A DNA stretch of 64,000 nt from the NCBI GenBank assembly GCA_017979445.1, contig CM030714.1, forward strand, positions 10,523,569 to 10,587,568, given 5' to 3'. A program made the position numbers and the translations under genes. Below are positions 9,710 through 20,205 of the stretch, one piece after another; within the stretch, counting starts at the first letter, position 1, and every line of letters begins with the position of its first letter. The notes beneath the pieces are model-generated. The model saw only the letters and a program-made list of their open reading frames with translations, made no database searches and was not told the origin of the DNA. Origin of the DNA: Akebia trifoliata. Lineage: Eukaryota; Streptophyta; Magnoliopsida; Ranunculales; Lardizabalaceae.

Positions 9710-10712
9710 CTAGTCTAACTCCAAGTATTTTTTTTTTTTGGCTTAGTCTATGAGCTTGATGAAGGTCACAAAATGTCAGGTTAACATGTTTTCACTTCTA
9801 TTTGCATGTAACTTCGGTCTCTTGTATGACATGCCATCTCTTTCTTTATATGAGATATATTCATCTTATGCTCAATTATCATATATTTATATTTGAAAGC
9901 TTCTACAATTATTTATTTTTATATGCCCCTGAGCATCCTATGTTAAGAAAAAGCCCTCTACGACCTTTGTGGTCTATAAACTTAGTGCAAACAATCTCAA
10001 AATCTTGAAGGCCAAACTTTCAACTGTTGCAAAGAATTATAAATTTTATAAACTCATAAATTAAACAACCAACTTTGTTCATAAAGACCATTCTAGGATC
10101 TTAGTACCACAAGTGCACTACTAACTCAGTCAATCTGATGTCATACAAAACAGATTACCAGCGTAGGCTGATCGTTATTATTTCAGCTCATTTCAAACCA
10201 TATCCAAGATAAGATTATGATGACGATGAGTGGGTACAATATTGTGACAAATATAATTCTCCAAAAATGAAAGAATACATTTGATCTGGTAGAAATAAAA
10301 AAAAATATAGAAAAAAAAAAAATAAGGGAAACATTTAGTCACTCAATCTATCTAGATTTGTAAGAAAATAATCCAAAACCCAAAGAGTAGATCAAGAAAA
10401 AAAAAAACTTTACCCTTGCTATTTCATTTACTGGAAGGACCAAGAAATCCAAACGGGTCAAATTAAAACATCAGCTTGCAATCAAGCAACAAGGATAAAA
10501 ATTTGAAAGATAATATATTCTCTATTGAATCGTGAAATAAATTAATATTTTAAGAACCTTGGGATTAGAACCATAGTTTGCAAGGCAACCTCGAGGTCGT
10601 GGGTTCAAGTCCAGTTTACCTAAATACATACATATATATAACCCAAATAAGAAAGAGAAAGCCAAGGTGAAAATGGGGAGCCGTTTCGAAGATGAACCTT
10701 GGCTACATACTT
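9710..10712. other. Intergenic, unassigned
   Basis: Nothing gene-like. A short ggcaacctcgaggtcgtgggttcaagtcc at about 10583-10611 resembles a tRNA-derived B box, but no A box is visible. Confidence 0.45.
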
Positions 10713-10878
10713 TAGAACTACCACGCCATAAGCATTTGTAGAAGAGAGTTAATATTGCTACATCTACTTTTACTAACACCACACCAACTGTGTGCTAGAA
10801 CTACCACGGCCATAAGCATTTGTAGAAGAGAGTTAATATTGGTACATCTACTTTTACTAACGCCAAACCAACTGTATG
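10713..10878. repeat. 83-bp tandem duplication
   Basis: Two adjacent units (starting 10713 and 10796) both read tagaactaccacg, ccataagcatttgtag, then agagttaatattg and catctacttttactaac. Differences are few, so the duplication is recent. It overlaps the left part of a family C MITE. Confidence 0.8.
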
Positions 10879-10937
10879 TAATTCTTTGATGATTTACATA
10901 GGAATTGGTGTGGCAATAGCAGCTCTCTTAATAGAAT
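10744..10937. mobile_element. Family C MITE (agagagctgctattg ends), rearranged
   Basis: The right end reads ggaattggtgtggcaatag then cagctctcttaat. This matches the right ends at 25421 and 23226 and the inverse of the left ends at 27113 and 37485. The left end is altered by the 83-bp duplication. Confidence 0.6.
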
Positions 10938-11690
10938 CTGACGAAATAATTGTGAAGAAGGAAAAAAAAAAATGTCCTTTCTAGGTTAGATGTCATTGAA
11001 AAAACAAAAAGAAAAAAAACTCATGCATCAATCCTTGGCAAGTAACTGGGTGTAAGTGATATGTTTTGATGGGAGTTTAAAACACATCGGACTACTAATC
11101 AAGCCGTTTTTTTTACATGGCACGCAGTCCGATGTCTTTAATATCCAATAATATATCTTACTAATTGTAAGAAGTTACTAAAAACAAAAATTCATAATTT
11201 CCTAATAAGATACCAATATTGTATTTCTAATTCAAAACACTTACTAAAACCAAAATTAAAAGAAACTTCTATAACAAGCGCTTAAATCATTTATCCCTAA
11301 AATCAGCAACTTTCCAACCTTATCTTGCCATGATCCAAGATGTCCAAGATCTTCATGTTGACAGTACCTTAGTGGACTCTTATATTGGGCTTTACATGGG
11401 CCTCTTTAATGGACCAACTAAAGACCATTCCATAGTTGCTCATGCTGTTAGCTATTCTGTTGAAGATCCCAAAGCACTCGATTCGATGGTGGTGATGTGT
11501 TTCTGATTTTTTACTCACACATGATGAACCATATTAAAGCACACGACTAATCCTCGGGGCACAACATAGAGATCTTGGGCCAGACGGCCCAAATCCATTG
11601 TGGATCCAACAACTTTGTCGTAGAATATCTTGGGTTATATTTGCTTGTGCAAACTTAAAGTGATTAACTCGTGAAATCTCTTTAATCTCT
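10938..11690. other. Intergenic upstream of defensin-like copy 2
   Basis: No gene recognised. The last part blends into the promoter shared by copies 2 and 3. Confidence 0.5.
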
Positions 11691-11748
11691 ATCTTTAAAA
11701 TTTAAATACAAGATCTCTTGGTGGATGTGAAATTGGAAAGCCCAATAG

Positions 11749-11757
11749 TATAAAAAG
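11749..11757 (+). promoter_or_regulatory. TATA box of defensin-like pseudogene
   Basis: TATAAAAAG lies about 84 bp before the ATG, at the same relative place as in the intact copy at 14207. The surrounding sequence from about 11700 to 11830 (for example acaagatctcttgg) is alignable to 14165-14299. Confidence 0.7.
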
Positions 11758-11832
11758 TCTTGAAAGTAGAACACAAATCATCACTAATTCACCGAGTTTG
11801 AAGAGCTTTGTTTGGTATACATAGAGAAAGAA

Positions 11833-12035
11833 ATGGCAAAGTGCAAGCTTCCTTTGATTTGCTACTCTTCTAATCCTTTCGATGATCCTCTCCACCATGC
11901 CTATGGGTTTGTATCTCTTCTCTTGTGTTTTACATAGTTTTTAAAATCTTTGCTCGTGGATACAATTCCAATGATTTTGCCTCTGAACCCGATATTGAAA
12001 AAAAATATGACGTATGTGAATGTCACAAGAAGTAA
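11833..12035 (+). pseudogene. Defensin-like peptide pseudogene (copy 2)
   Basis: This is a broken paralogue of the 14300-15085 gene. The ATG and first codons (MAKCKLPLI) are intact. An extra T near 11859 then shifts the frame within the signal peptide, so the hydrophobic core is lost. Most of the intron and the first part of exon 2 are deleted: sequence passes from intron-like ttttaaaatct at about 11950 straight into gctcgtggatac. The deletion removes the first three cysteines of the mature peptide. In the remaining part one conserved Cys codon is changed to Ser (tgt to tct) and the CGC ending reads CEC. The 3' UTR is conserved (ttagggcagctcc). It cannot make a functional peptide. Confidence 0.88.
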
Positions 12036-12892
12036 TTAGGGCAGCTCCTTAAGATTGGATGGAAAGAAGAAAATAAAATGTGAAAGTTTGAAACAAAATC
12101 CCATATGGTTGGAAACAATAATCAATTATCATAATAAGATTAATAAAGATGTATTTTTTATTTTCTAATACTCATTCCATGTCACACATTACTCTATGCG
12201 CAACGATATTATTGGGCGCAATGAGACGTTACAATGCTTGGTAGTGACCATGGTATGCATTACTATTATGTTTTAAAAAAAAAAATTAAATTTAAATATT
12301 TAAGTGTTAGTCCTTTCTATCACGACAATTCTTTTAAATGAAATATAGCTCCAATGGCCTGCATGTGCAATCCTATCAGAATACTTAAATACATAATATA
12401 AATTATTGGGCCTATCGGAATACTTTATAGGCCTAACTACCAAGCCTTACCTAGCCTGGTCCGATAACTAAACAGACCGGGTAACACTTCCCAAACGATC
12501 TGTGGTTTAATATTAAATACTCTATATACATAGTAGTCTGTGAATCTGTTCATCGAGAAGTACAATTCCATCTTGTCTAGGAGGAATCTAATCTCGGTTT
12601 GGTTCTTGAAATCTGATACCCAACATGAATTTGGGAATGAAATGTCTAAATATGAAATGTTTAGAAACTTCTCTTTTCTTTACATGAAACGTCTTTTATT
12701 GTACTAAACTCTATTAATTTCTTTGCATGGTTGATGCAAAATCTCTTATAAGATGTGTTTTCTTTTATTGTAATAAGAGCTCTTCGATCGAATAGATCAA
12801 ATTTCAAGTCTAATCCAATGCGACTGGGTTAAGGACCTAATGGGCTAGAGAAGCTAGGGTCCAATCCCAGCCCAATGGCCATTGTGGGTCGG
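12036..12892. other. 3' flank of copy 2, partly duplicated with copy 1 flank
   Basis: The part from about 12513 to 12730 matches 1534-1955 with a deletion. It preserves the tandem duplication boundary sequence free of the hairpin elements seen in copy 1. The rest is unassigned. Confidence 0.6.
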
Positions 12893-13200
12893 TAGTGGTG
12901 TCAATGTGTACCCATTTAACTGGAACCGCAACCAAAACTGCAGTCCCAATTCCCCTTTTATTGGGATGATTATGATTGGGTTTAATATGAACCATATAAT
13001 TGGGAACCAAAACCGTTAGGTTCTATCCGGTCATGGGTGTCTAGAATTGATTTATTTTTACATTATACATGATTTATTGTTTTCTTATATTTTAAAATTA
13101 ATTTATATTATATAAAGTTATTCAATTTCTCATATAAATTATGATTGTATTCCGACTTGTAAAGAAATAAATTTTATTTTTGAGTTGTGATTTTCTAACG

Positions 13201-13372
13201 CCTCCTCTGACACACGCCCCCTGACGTGGCATGGGCTAGAATCATAGATTTTTCTCTCAGTATACACAACTATACATCCCCATAAATATGTGTAGTTCTG
13301 TATCCCGAAGAAAATAATCTATGATTTTAGCACATGCCACGTCAGGGGAGCTTGTGTCAGAGGAGGGGGTCA
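13201..13372. mobile_element. Family B hairpin MITE nested in family E element
   Basis: Inverted repeats of about 65 bp: left cctcctctgacacacgcccc then ctgacgtggcatg, right catgccacgtcaggggagc then tgtgtcagaggagg. The centre contains gtgtagtt and a tatccc motif shared with copies at 22713, 40570 and 41637. The element lies inside the family E copy, so it inserted later. Confidence 0.85.
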
Positions 13373-13482
13373 AAAATTCATTATTCTTTAATTTTTGAAA
13401 AGAATAAAATCATTGTATTTTGTATGGAACAAATTATGATTAAATTGATATTTTATAGATAATTTGACAATTTTTTTAAAGG

Positions 13483-13485
<3 letters not shown>

Positions 13486-13542
<57 letters not shown>
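13486..13542. repeat. (TA)n microsatellite, about 57 bp
   Basis: Perfect TA dinucleotide run. Confidence 0.97.
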
Positions 13543-13545
<3 letters not shown>

Positions 13546-13610
13546 ATTCTTGAAAGGAAAAAAATGTATTATAATTTTTTTTTTTTAAATATGATTCTTA
13601 CGAAGCAGAA

Positions 13611-14164
13611 CCCATGGAAATGATGAAGAAATGTGAAAATTTTGATAATTCTTGGATGAATATTACAATTTACATAAATCCAATAAGTTATTTATAAGCA
13701 TTACACCAATATATGGAAACTATCTAATATAAATATTTTAGAATATCCTAATTGATATTTTTTTTAAATATTAATAAATATTTTTAAATATCCAACAACT
13801 TTCCATTTGTGATGAGATACACTATTAATAATATAGTGTATATTCTGCATCTTAATATAATGTATCTTATACCTTGCAAACCGACACATTGACACTTCTA
13901 GATTGTGCCCAACAACTTTTTTATGGAAGAGTCCAGATTTTATACACTCAAGGTGGAGGATTGAAACCCTCCACTCTCATTACATGTTACAAAAGCCATA
14001 ATTTGAGAAATTATTGTCTAAAATATTTTTCTTTTATTATTTTCTTTGATTGTGATTTACGTGGCATGTATTGAGGTGGAATTCAACCCTCCACTCGTAT
14101 GTATACAATCAACACTCTTGGTAGAATATCTAAAGAAAGATTTGAAGAAATCTACCTTGTGATA
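13611..14164. other. Intergenic upstream of defensin-like copy 3
   Basis: AT-rich. A pair of similar phrases (ggtggaggattgaaaccct and gaggtggaattcaaccct at about 13951 and 14070) suggests a small duplication. No gene recognised. Confidence 0.5.
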
Positions 14165-14206
14165 TACAAGATCTCTTGGGAGATGCCAAGTAATAAAGCC
14201 TAATGC

Positions 14207-14215
14207 TATAAAAAG
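14207..14215 (+). promoter_or_regulatory. TATA box of defensin-like gene copy 3
   Basis: TATAAAAAG, 85-93 bp before the start codon, in a block of about 130 bp conserved with the promoter of copy 2. Confidence 0.75.
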
Positions 14216-14299
14216 GCCTAGAGAGCAGTACACATGAATCACCACCCCTTCACCGAGGTTTGAATAGCTGTGTTTAGTTTTGATATAGAGGAAAAAAAA

Positions 14300-15085
14300 A
14301 TGGCTAAGTGCAAGCTCCCTTTGATTGCTACTCTTCTAATCCTTTCGATGATCCTCTCCACCATGCCTATGGGTCTGTATCTCTTCTCTTATTTGTGTTT
14401 TAATTTCATAGCTTTTAAAATTCGTTCAGTCATCTCGAAGACTTGGCCTAGTCTAATCGACTTGACCAAGTCAACTTGATGCCACGTAGATGGCAAAGTA
14501 GCTTTGCAATCTATTCCATTAGGAATCGAGGAATAACTTTTTGTGGAGTAAAAAAAAAAAAAGTTTATTTTTATTTTTATTTTGAGAGAGTTAACATATA
14601 TATATATATATTTTTAATATTTATAAATTTAATATTTTTTATTTGACTCATCTAAGTCAATTTGCGAGTTTTTTACCTGACTCGATAGACATTCAAGTAA
14701 AGTTTTAAAACTATTGAGTCCTATTCTTTGAATTGCCATTTTTTGCTAGTAAATATGCAATGTTCCATTTGATAAATATTTTAAAAACATGGCTGGACTA
14801 GTGATTTCGATCAGGTAGAAGACTATTTATTTACTTTTCTAACTAGTAAAAAAAATGATGCTTAAGTAAGAGTGTTTTTTTTTTAATTATAATAATAATA
14901 ATAATAATCTAACAATTGTTTTTCATGCAGGAACTAATGCACAATATGTTTGGATCGGAATTTGCAAATCACCAAAAGAATGCAGACAAGAATGCATCGC
15001 TCGTGGATACGATCCCAAAGATATTGCATGTGAACACGATGTTGAAAAGGGCTATGATTTATGTGGTTGTCACAAGTTAGGGTAG
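14300..15085 (+). CDS. Defensin-like secreted cysteine-rich peptide, intact, 75 aa
   Basis: Two exons, 14300-14372 and 14931-15085; the intron (14373-14930) has a GTCTGT donor and a ttttcatgcag acceptor and splits a Gly codon. Residues 1-28 form a classic signal peptide (MAKCKLP, hydrophobic LIATLLILSMIL, then STMPMGTNA), so secretion is expected. The mature part of about 47 residues has cysteines at 36, 42, 46, 58, 69 and 71, spaced C-x5-C-x3-C-x11-C-x10-C-x-C, matching six-cysteine defensin-like peptides of the CSalpha-beta fold with three disulfides. Such families serve in defence or in reproductive or cell signalling; which applies here cannot be told. Compared with copy 1, six bases (aactaa) containing the old stop are gone and a CAG has become TAG, giving a new end (KLG) two codons later. 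The TATA box and 3' UTR are conserved among copies. Expression is not shown by sequence. Confidence 0.85.
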
Positions 15086-15384
15086 CTCCTTAAGATTGGA
15101 TGAAAGAAGAAAATAAATGTGAAAGTATGAAATAAAATCCCATATGGTTGGAAACAATAATCAATTATCATAATAAGATGAATAAAGATGTGTTTTTTAT
15201 TTTCTAATATTCATTCCATGTGACACATTGCTCTTTGGCTTACCAACACCATGAAACTTTGGCTCACATTTCCCATTAATGATTTCTAGAGCTTTGGATC
15301 TGTGTGATGATGGAGGGGACATGGGTTTTTCGAGAAAATATAATTTGTAGATTGTGCATTTTTGCAATATATATATAAATATGT
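15086..15384. other. 3' UTR and flank of copy 3 up to the viral insertion
   Basis: Closely similar to 519-815. Similarity stops at about 15366 (gtgcatttttgc), followed by an AT-rich linker aatatatatataaatatg and then viral sequence. Confidence 0.7.
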
Positions 15385-15412
15385 AAATCAATGTAGGGTA
15401 AAATAAAAAATA

Positions 15413-15960
15413 AATGAATTAGAAATAGATGAAGACCTAAAAACACAATTATCTAATTTAATGATTAATACAGATTATTCAAGTAGTGACACAGGAGAAA
15501 AGTCAGATATAATACAAAGTTCCAGTGATAATAGTGATAAATAAAAATTTAAAGAAATGGATAAACCAATACAATTTTGTAATACTACATGTAGATGTAA
15601 ATCAGTAAATACCTTAACGAAAGAACAAAAAATATTATTTGATTATATAGACAAAATAGAAAATCTAGAATTACAAAAAGGATACCTTTTACAATTAAGA
15701 AATACAATAAAAAAGGAATAATTAATGGTTAAAGATATCCCAGGTTATAGCCTACAAGAAGTATTTAAAAAATTTGAAAACCCACAAAGAAAAGAAACGA
15801 CAATTCAAGACCTACAAAGATAAATAAATTAAATAAAAGAAGAGATCAAAAGATTACACATAATAAATAAAGGACAATAAGAACAAATAGATATACTAAA
15901 TTTCAACAAACTCAAACAAAAAGAAACTCCAGTAGAAGAGGAAGAAGAAGAAAATTATAT
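15413..15960 (+). pseudogene. Caulimovirid region between zinc finger and protease, copy 1, broken
   Basis: It parallels 20474-20940. It is rich in Lys, Glu and Gln with a short Cys-rich piece (CNTTCRCKS), and reads as a charged linker of the viral polyprotein. Stops at several places (for example after the run of Asp/Ser near 15541, and at 15719) show decay. These differ from the stops in the second copy. Confidence 0.7.
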
Positions 15961-16019
15961 ACAAATAATAAATAAAATTCAATTTCAAAAATGATTTATT
16001 AATGTACAATTAGTCATTA

Positions 16020-16342
16020 ACAAAGAATTCATGGTAACTATAGTAGCCTTAATAGATTCTGGAGTAGATTTAAATTGTATACAAGAAGGTATTATTTCAA
16101 TCAAATATTTTGAAAAAACTCCAAAAGGAATATCTACTGCAGATGGATCAAGTTTGAAAATAAAATACAAACTTTCAGATGTTCATGTTTGTAACAAAGG
16201 AATTTGTATAAATACCCATTTTATATTAGTAAAAAATCTAACAAAGTTTGTCATTCTAGGCACACCATTTTTAGCTTTAATACAACCTTTCACAGTAGAC
16301 TCTACAAGTATTAAATGCAAGCTACTAGAACAAGAAATATAA
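16020..16342 (+). pseudogene. Caulimovirid aspartic protease remnant
   Basis: An open frame of about 100 codons shows the retroviral-type aspartic protease signature ALIDSGVD near its start and a hydrophobic VILGTPFLA near its end. These are the two halves of a retropepsin monomer fold. It would have cut the viral polyprotein. It ends at a stop at 16340-16342 where a longer polyprotein is expected, and its upstream junction with the linker is also broken. Confidence 0.82.
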
Positions 16343-16568
16343 TTCAAATTCATACAAGAACCTCAAGAAAAAGAATTAGATATAATAAAAAATAAAATCA
16401 TAAAAAATACAGTCAATCTAGTAACCAGAAAAGAAAAACAATTGAAGTTTCTAAAACAAGAAGTAAAATTTTTAAAAATAGAAGAACAATTAAATAATTC
16501 AAATCTTAAAATAAAAATCCAAAAACTTAGAGAAAACCTATAAAAGGAAATCTGCTCTAATCTACCTA

Positions 16569-17940
16569 ATGCCTTTTGGCATAGAAAAAAAACATGAAAT
16601 TAGTCTTCCCTACGAACTAGAATTCAATGAAAAAATCATAAATACCAAAGCTAGACCAATTCAAATGAACAAAGAAACTCTAGAATATTGCAAAAAAGAA
16701 ATACAAGATTTATTATACAATGGATTAATAAGACCCAGTAATTCTCCTTGGAGTTGTTCAGCATTTTATGTACAAAAACATTCAGAAATAGAGAGAGGAG
16801 CCCCCAGATTAGTTATAAATTATAAACCCCTAAATAATGCATTTAGATGGATCAGATATCTAATTCCAAATAAAAAAGATTTATTAAACAGATTATATGA
16901 AGCAACAATATTCCCAAAATTCGATATGAAATCATGATTCTAGCAAATACAAATAACAGAAAAAGAAGGATATAAAATAGCTTTCACAGTACCATTTGGA
17001 CATTATGAGTGGAATGTAATGCCATTTGGATTAAAAAATGCTCAAAGTGAATTCTAAAGAATAATGAATGATATTTTCAACCAATTTTCAAAATTTAGAA
17101 TAATATACATATATGATGTTTTAGTATATTCTAAATCTATAGAACAACATTGGAAACACTTAGAAAGTTTTGTCAACACAGTCAAGTTTAATGGTTTAGT
17201 AGTTTCGGCTCCAAAAATTTCATTATTCCAAATCAAAATAAGATTTTTAGGACACAATATAAAAAATGGAACAATAATTCCTATAAACAAGTCATTATAA
17301 TTTGCAAATAAATTTTTAGATGAGATAAAAGATAAAAAACAATTACAAAGATTCTTAGGTAATTTAAATTATATAAAAAATTTTTACCAAAATCTCCAAA
17401 TAATAGTCAAACCATTATTCCAAAGATTAAGAAAAAAGACTCTAGAATGGACAACAATTCATACAGAAGCAGTTAAACAATTAAAACTAAGATTACAAGA
17501 AATACCTTGTTTGAATATTCCAGATCTCAAATTACAAAAAATTGTAGAAACTGATGCAAGTGATCTAGGGTATGGAGGAATATTAAAACAAGAAAAAGAT
17601 AATCAAGAACAATTAATCAGATATACTTATGGTGCTTAGAACCCAACACAACAAAAGTATTCAACAGTAAAAAAAGAAGTTTTGTCAATTGTTTTATGTA
17701 TTTCAAAATTTCAAGAAGATTTATTAAATTAAGAATTTCTTTTAAGAATAGAGTACAAGTTAGTAAAATTTATTTTAGAAAAAGATGTCAAAAATATTAC
17801 TTCAAAACATATTTTTGCTAAATGGCAAGCTATACTATCTATTTTTTTATTTCAAAATAGAATATATATAAAAAGAGAAGCTAACTCTATACCAAATTTT
17901 CTTACCAGAGAATTCCTGCAAGATAAGAAAGATGACTGAT
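16569..17940 (+). pseudogene. Caulimovirid reverse transcriptase and RNase H, broken
   Basis: One former frame of about 450 codons. The N-terminal part reads GLIRPSNSPWSCSAF and PRLVINYKPLN, typical fingers-domain residues. After the first stop (16935-16937) the frame continues through FTVPFGHYEWNVMPFGLKNA. At the catalytic site (17105-17125) the visible residues are YIYDV, so one of the two adjacent acidic residues of the family is replaced by Tyr. The connection and RNase H domains follow (ETDASDLGYGG near 17550, then a C-terminal FLTREFLQ). In-frame stops are also seen near 17056, 17298, 17637 and 17731. It would have copied the RNA pregenome into DNA. It is inactive as it stands. Confidence 0.88.
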
Positions 17941-17980
17941 AATCCTTTAAAACCCAAGTCCAAGAGTTCATATGCCATGG

Positions 17981-18562
17981 CACCCTCATTGCTCACAAAA
18001 TTGTCCTAATTCTTTTCTATTAGAGAATCTATCTTGTTTTAATTTATGTTGAAGTCGGAGGTTATTACAGAGTTTTAATCCTTCTGAATGGATGAAACAA
18101 ATGATTTGTCCATATGTAAGATCGTTGTATGGGATATTGTCATTGTTAAGGGATCTAATTTTTGTTCTTACCTTTTCTGCGAATAATGTGGGAAGTCCTG
18201 AGATAAATTTTTCTTTGTAAAAGCTTTGACTACAGTCGGTTCTAATCATTACTTTTATAAAGAAGACATCTTTGTACCATCTAAAATCATGGAGTTTTGG
18301 ACATTTTAAATTGGTTAGTAATTCAGAAGATCTATCTCTATAATGATCTAGATCTCCTATAAAATATTTTATTATGGCATAAATGAGAGTATTTACTGCA
18401 TCTCCTATATATTGTCCTTATTCATTTTTTATGGGTAATCCTTCCTCTGTGGTTTTATTTTTTGTTAGAAAAAAAGTTCTTTGATCTTGAGTAACATAAT
18501 TACCCACCATCCTTTTAGTTGTTTTGTAAATCCTGAAACTATTCTTTGGGCTATTTGATGAT
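17981..18562 (-). pseudogene. Caulimovirid coat protein fragment, inverted copy
   Basis: Minus-strand copy of the coat-protein core that also appears on the plus strand at 19635-20205. The longest open piece (18249-17986) contains EKFISGLPTLFAEKVRTKI and LTYGQIICFIHSEGLK. A premature TAA (complement of 18418-18420) is at the same codon as one in the plus-strand copy (19778-19780), and a base is missing near 18509. It breaks off at 17981, where the RNase H block begins head-on. Confidence 0.82.
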
Positions 18563-18569
18563 AAATACT

Positions 18570-18824
18570 TTAGAATCTAAATCCTACACGTTCTTCTTCT
18601 GTTAAGAATCTAATCCAAGGGTTCCTATCCTCAAATCTTAATTTTGAAACTTTAAAAAATTCTTCTCTAGTTTCAACTAACAATTGATGATTTTCCCAAT
18701 ATTCTTCGTCTCTAGGTTTGTTTTGTCTTGAATAAGATAATTCTTTTGAAATCAGATCAGCGAAATGTACTCTAAGTAACTGATATCTTTCTTCAATATC
18801 AAAATTATAATGAGGCATAAGCAA
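18570..18824 (-). pseudogene. Small caulimovirid-linked open frame, 84 aa
   Basis: An uninterrupted frame beginning MLMPHYNFDIEERYQLLRVH and ending EERVGFRF. It is charged, probably helical, with no transmembrane or Cys motif. It follows a promoter-like leader (18825-19130, minus) and is joined directly to coat-protein sequence at about 18562. A scrap of its 3' end recurs at 20937-20969. Its position suggests the start of a viral gene 5' to the coat protein, but I do not recognise a function. The join to coat protein looks like a deletion junction. Confidence 0.5.
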
Positions 18825-19084
18825 AACTTTGAATAGACTTTAATAAGAGAATAAATACAAGCTTGTAAATTATACAGAGATAAACTTTAGAAATTAAAAG
18901 AGTTTTAAAAGAAAATATTACCTAAATAGTTCTTTCCAAGATAGGAATTTAGAGAGTTTAGGGAAAATGATCGGTTGATGATTGGTTGAGATAAGGTTAA
19001 ATGGAAAAGATGTTGTAGAAGGTCAGAAAAGAAGGTTTTAGAATATTTTTAGAGATTCTGAGGGCTCTGAAATTTTTTGGATGC

Positions 19085-19128
19085 CTTTGTCTTGAAGTCT
19101 CCTATCTATTTAAAGATGGCGGATGTGA
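19085..19128 (-). promoter_or_regulatory. Promoter-like site of the inverted viral block
   Basis: On the minus strand, tctttaaatagataggagac then ttcaagacaaagg: a TATA-like TTTAAATA followed by a start-site-like stretch, about 300 bp before the 84-codon frame. Caulimovirid pregenome promoters have such an arrangement. This is an inference from placement only. Confidence 0.4.
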
Positions 19129-19154
19129 AATGAGAATTTTGAAGTCCGAACAGG

Positions 19155-20205
19155 ATAGGACACAAAAATTAAGAATAACCATTCTAGATAAACAAGAAAT
19201 GTTACAAGAAATAAATGATAAACTTGCAAAATTAAATCTAGGAAAATGAAAAGAAATTACAGTACTAAATCAGTTAGAAATAAAAGAATTTGATAGTCCA
19301 AAATCGGAAACGAACACTAAAGAACAAGAAGAAGAATTTAACATAACTGATAAAGAACTTCAAAAACTTACTCTTCAATTTCAAGATGAAGCAGACGAAG
19401 TTAACATGTCAACACCAATACACAAATCTAGACTTAGACCAATGATACCCAATTATTACAAAAGGCCAACTCCAGTAGATATATAATATGAAGAAAGAAG
19501 TATGATGACACAATCAGTCTATGATGGAAAATCTCTTTAGGAATGGAATGTAGACGGGTTATCAGAATATAACATTTTATCATTATTACAAGAAATGACT
19601 ATGGTATCTACTGCTGCACAACCATATACCTCCGATCATCAAATAGTCCAAAGAATAGTTTCAGGATTCACAGGACAACTAAAAGGATGGTGAGATAATT
19701 ATGTTACTCAAGATCAAAGAACTTTTATTCTAACAAAAAACAAAACCACAGAGGAAGGATTACCCATAAAAAGTGAATAAGGACAATATATAGGAGATGT
19801 AGTAAATACTCTCATTTATACCATAATAAAACATTTTATAGGAGATCCATATCATTATAGAGATAGATCTTCTGAATTACTAACTAATTTAAAATGTCCA
19901 AAACTCTATGATTTTAGATGGTACAAAGATGTCTTCCTTAAAAAAGTAATGATTAAAACCAACTGTAGTCAAAGCTTTTAGAAAGAAAAATTTATCTCAG
20001 GACTTCCCACATTATTCGCAAAAAAGGTAAGAACAAAAATTATATCCCTTAACAATGACAGTATCCCATACAACGACCTTACATATGGACAAATCATTTG
20101 TTTCATCCATTCAGAAGGATTAAAACTCTGTAATGACCTCTGACTTCAACATAAATTAAAACAAGATAAATTCTCTAGTAGAAAAAATTATGACAATTCT
20201 GTCAG
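19155..20205 (+). pseudogene. Caulimovirid coat protein, broken
   Basis: Starts with a Lys/Glu-rich, coiled-coil-like stretch (19165-19400; ITDKELQKLTLQFQDEADEV). The capsid core follows, with WNVDGLSEYNILSLLQEMTM near 19550, a glycine-rich GFTGQLKGW near 19675, LLTNLKCPKLYDFRWYKDVF near 19880 and SEGLKLCNDL near 20115. Stops occur at about 19249, 19486, 19540, 19691, 19778, 19978 and 20141. It resembles the retroviral Gag-like coat region that precedes the zinc finger in caulimovirid polyproteins. Confidence 0.82.

Larger units (their letters stand above)
12893..13610. mobile_element. Family E hAT-like element, right end decayed
   Basis: It begins tagtggtgtcaatgtgtaccc and then runs parallel to the better preserved copy at 24202-24837 (gggaaccaaaaccgttaggttct, then AT-rich sequence). 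A family B hairpin MITE (13201-13372) and a (TA)n expansion interrupt it. No transposase frame exists. The expected right end cattgacacccc is not found. Confidence 0.55.

Noticed and set aside
17054..17290. 78-codon minus-strand frame opposite the viral polymerase
   Set aside because: It is the shadow of the caulimovirid reverse transcriptase frame on the plus strand.
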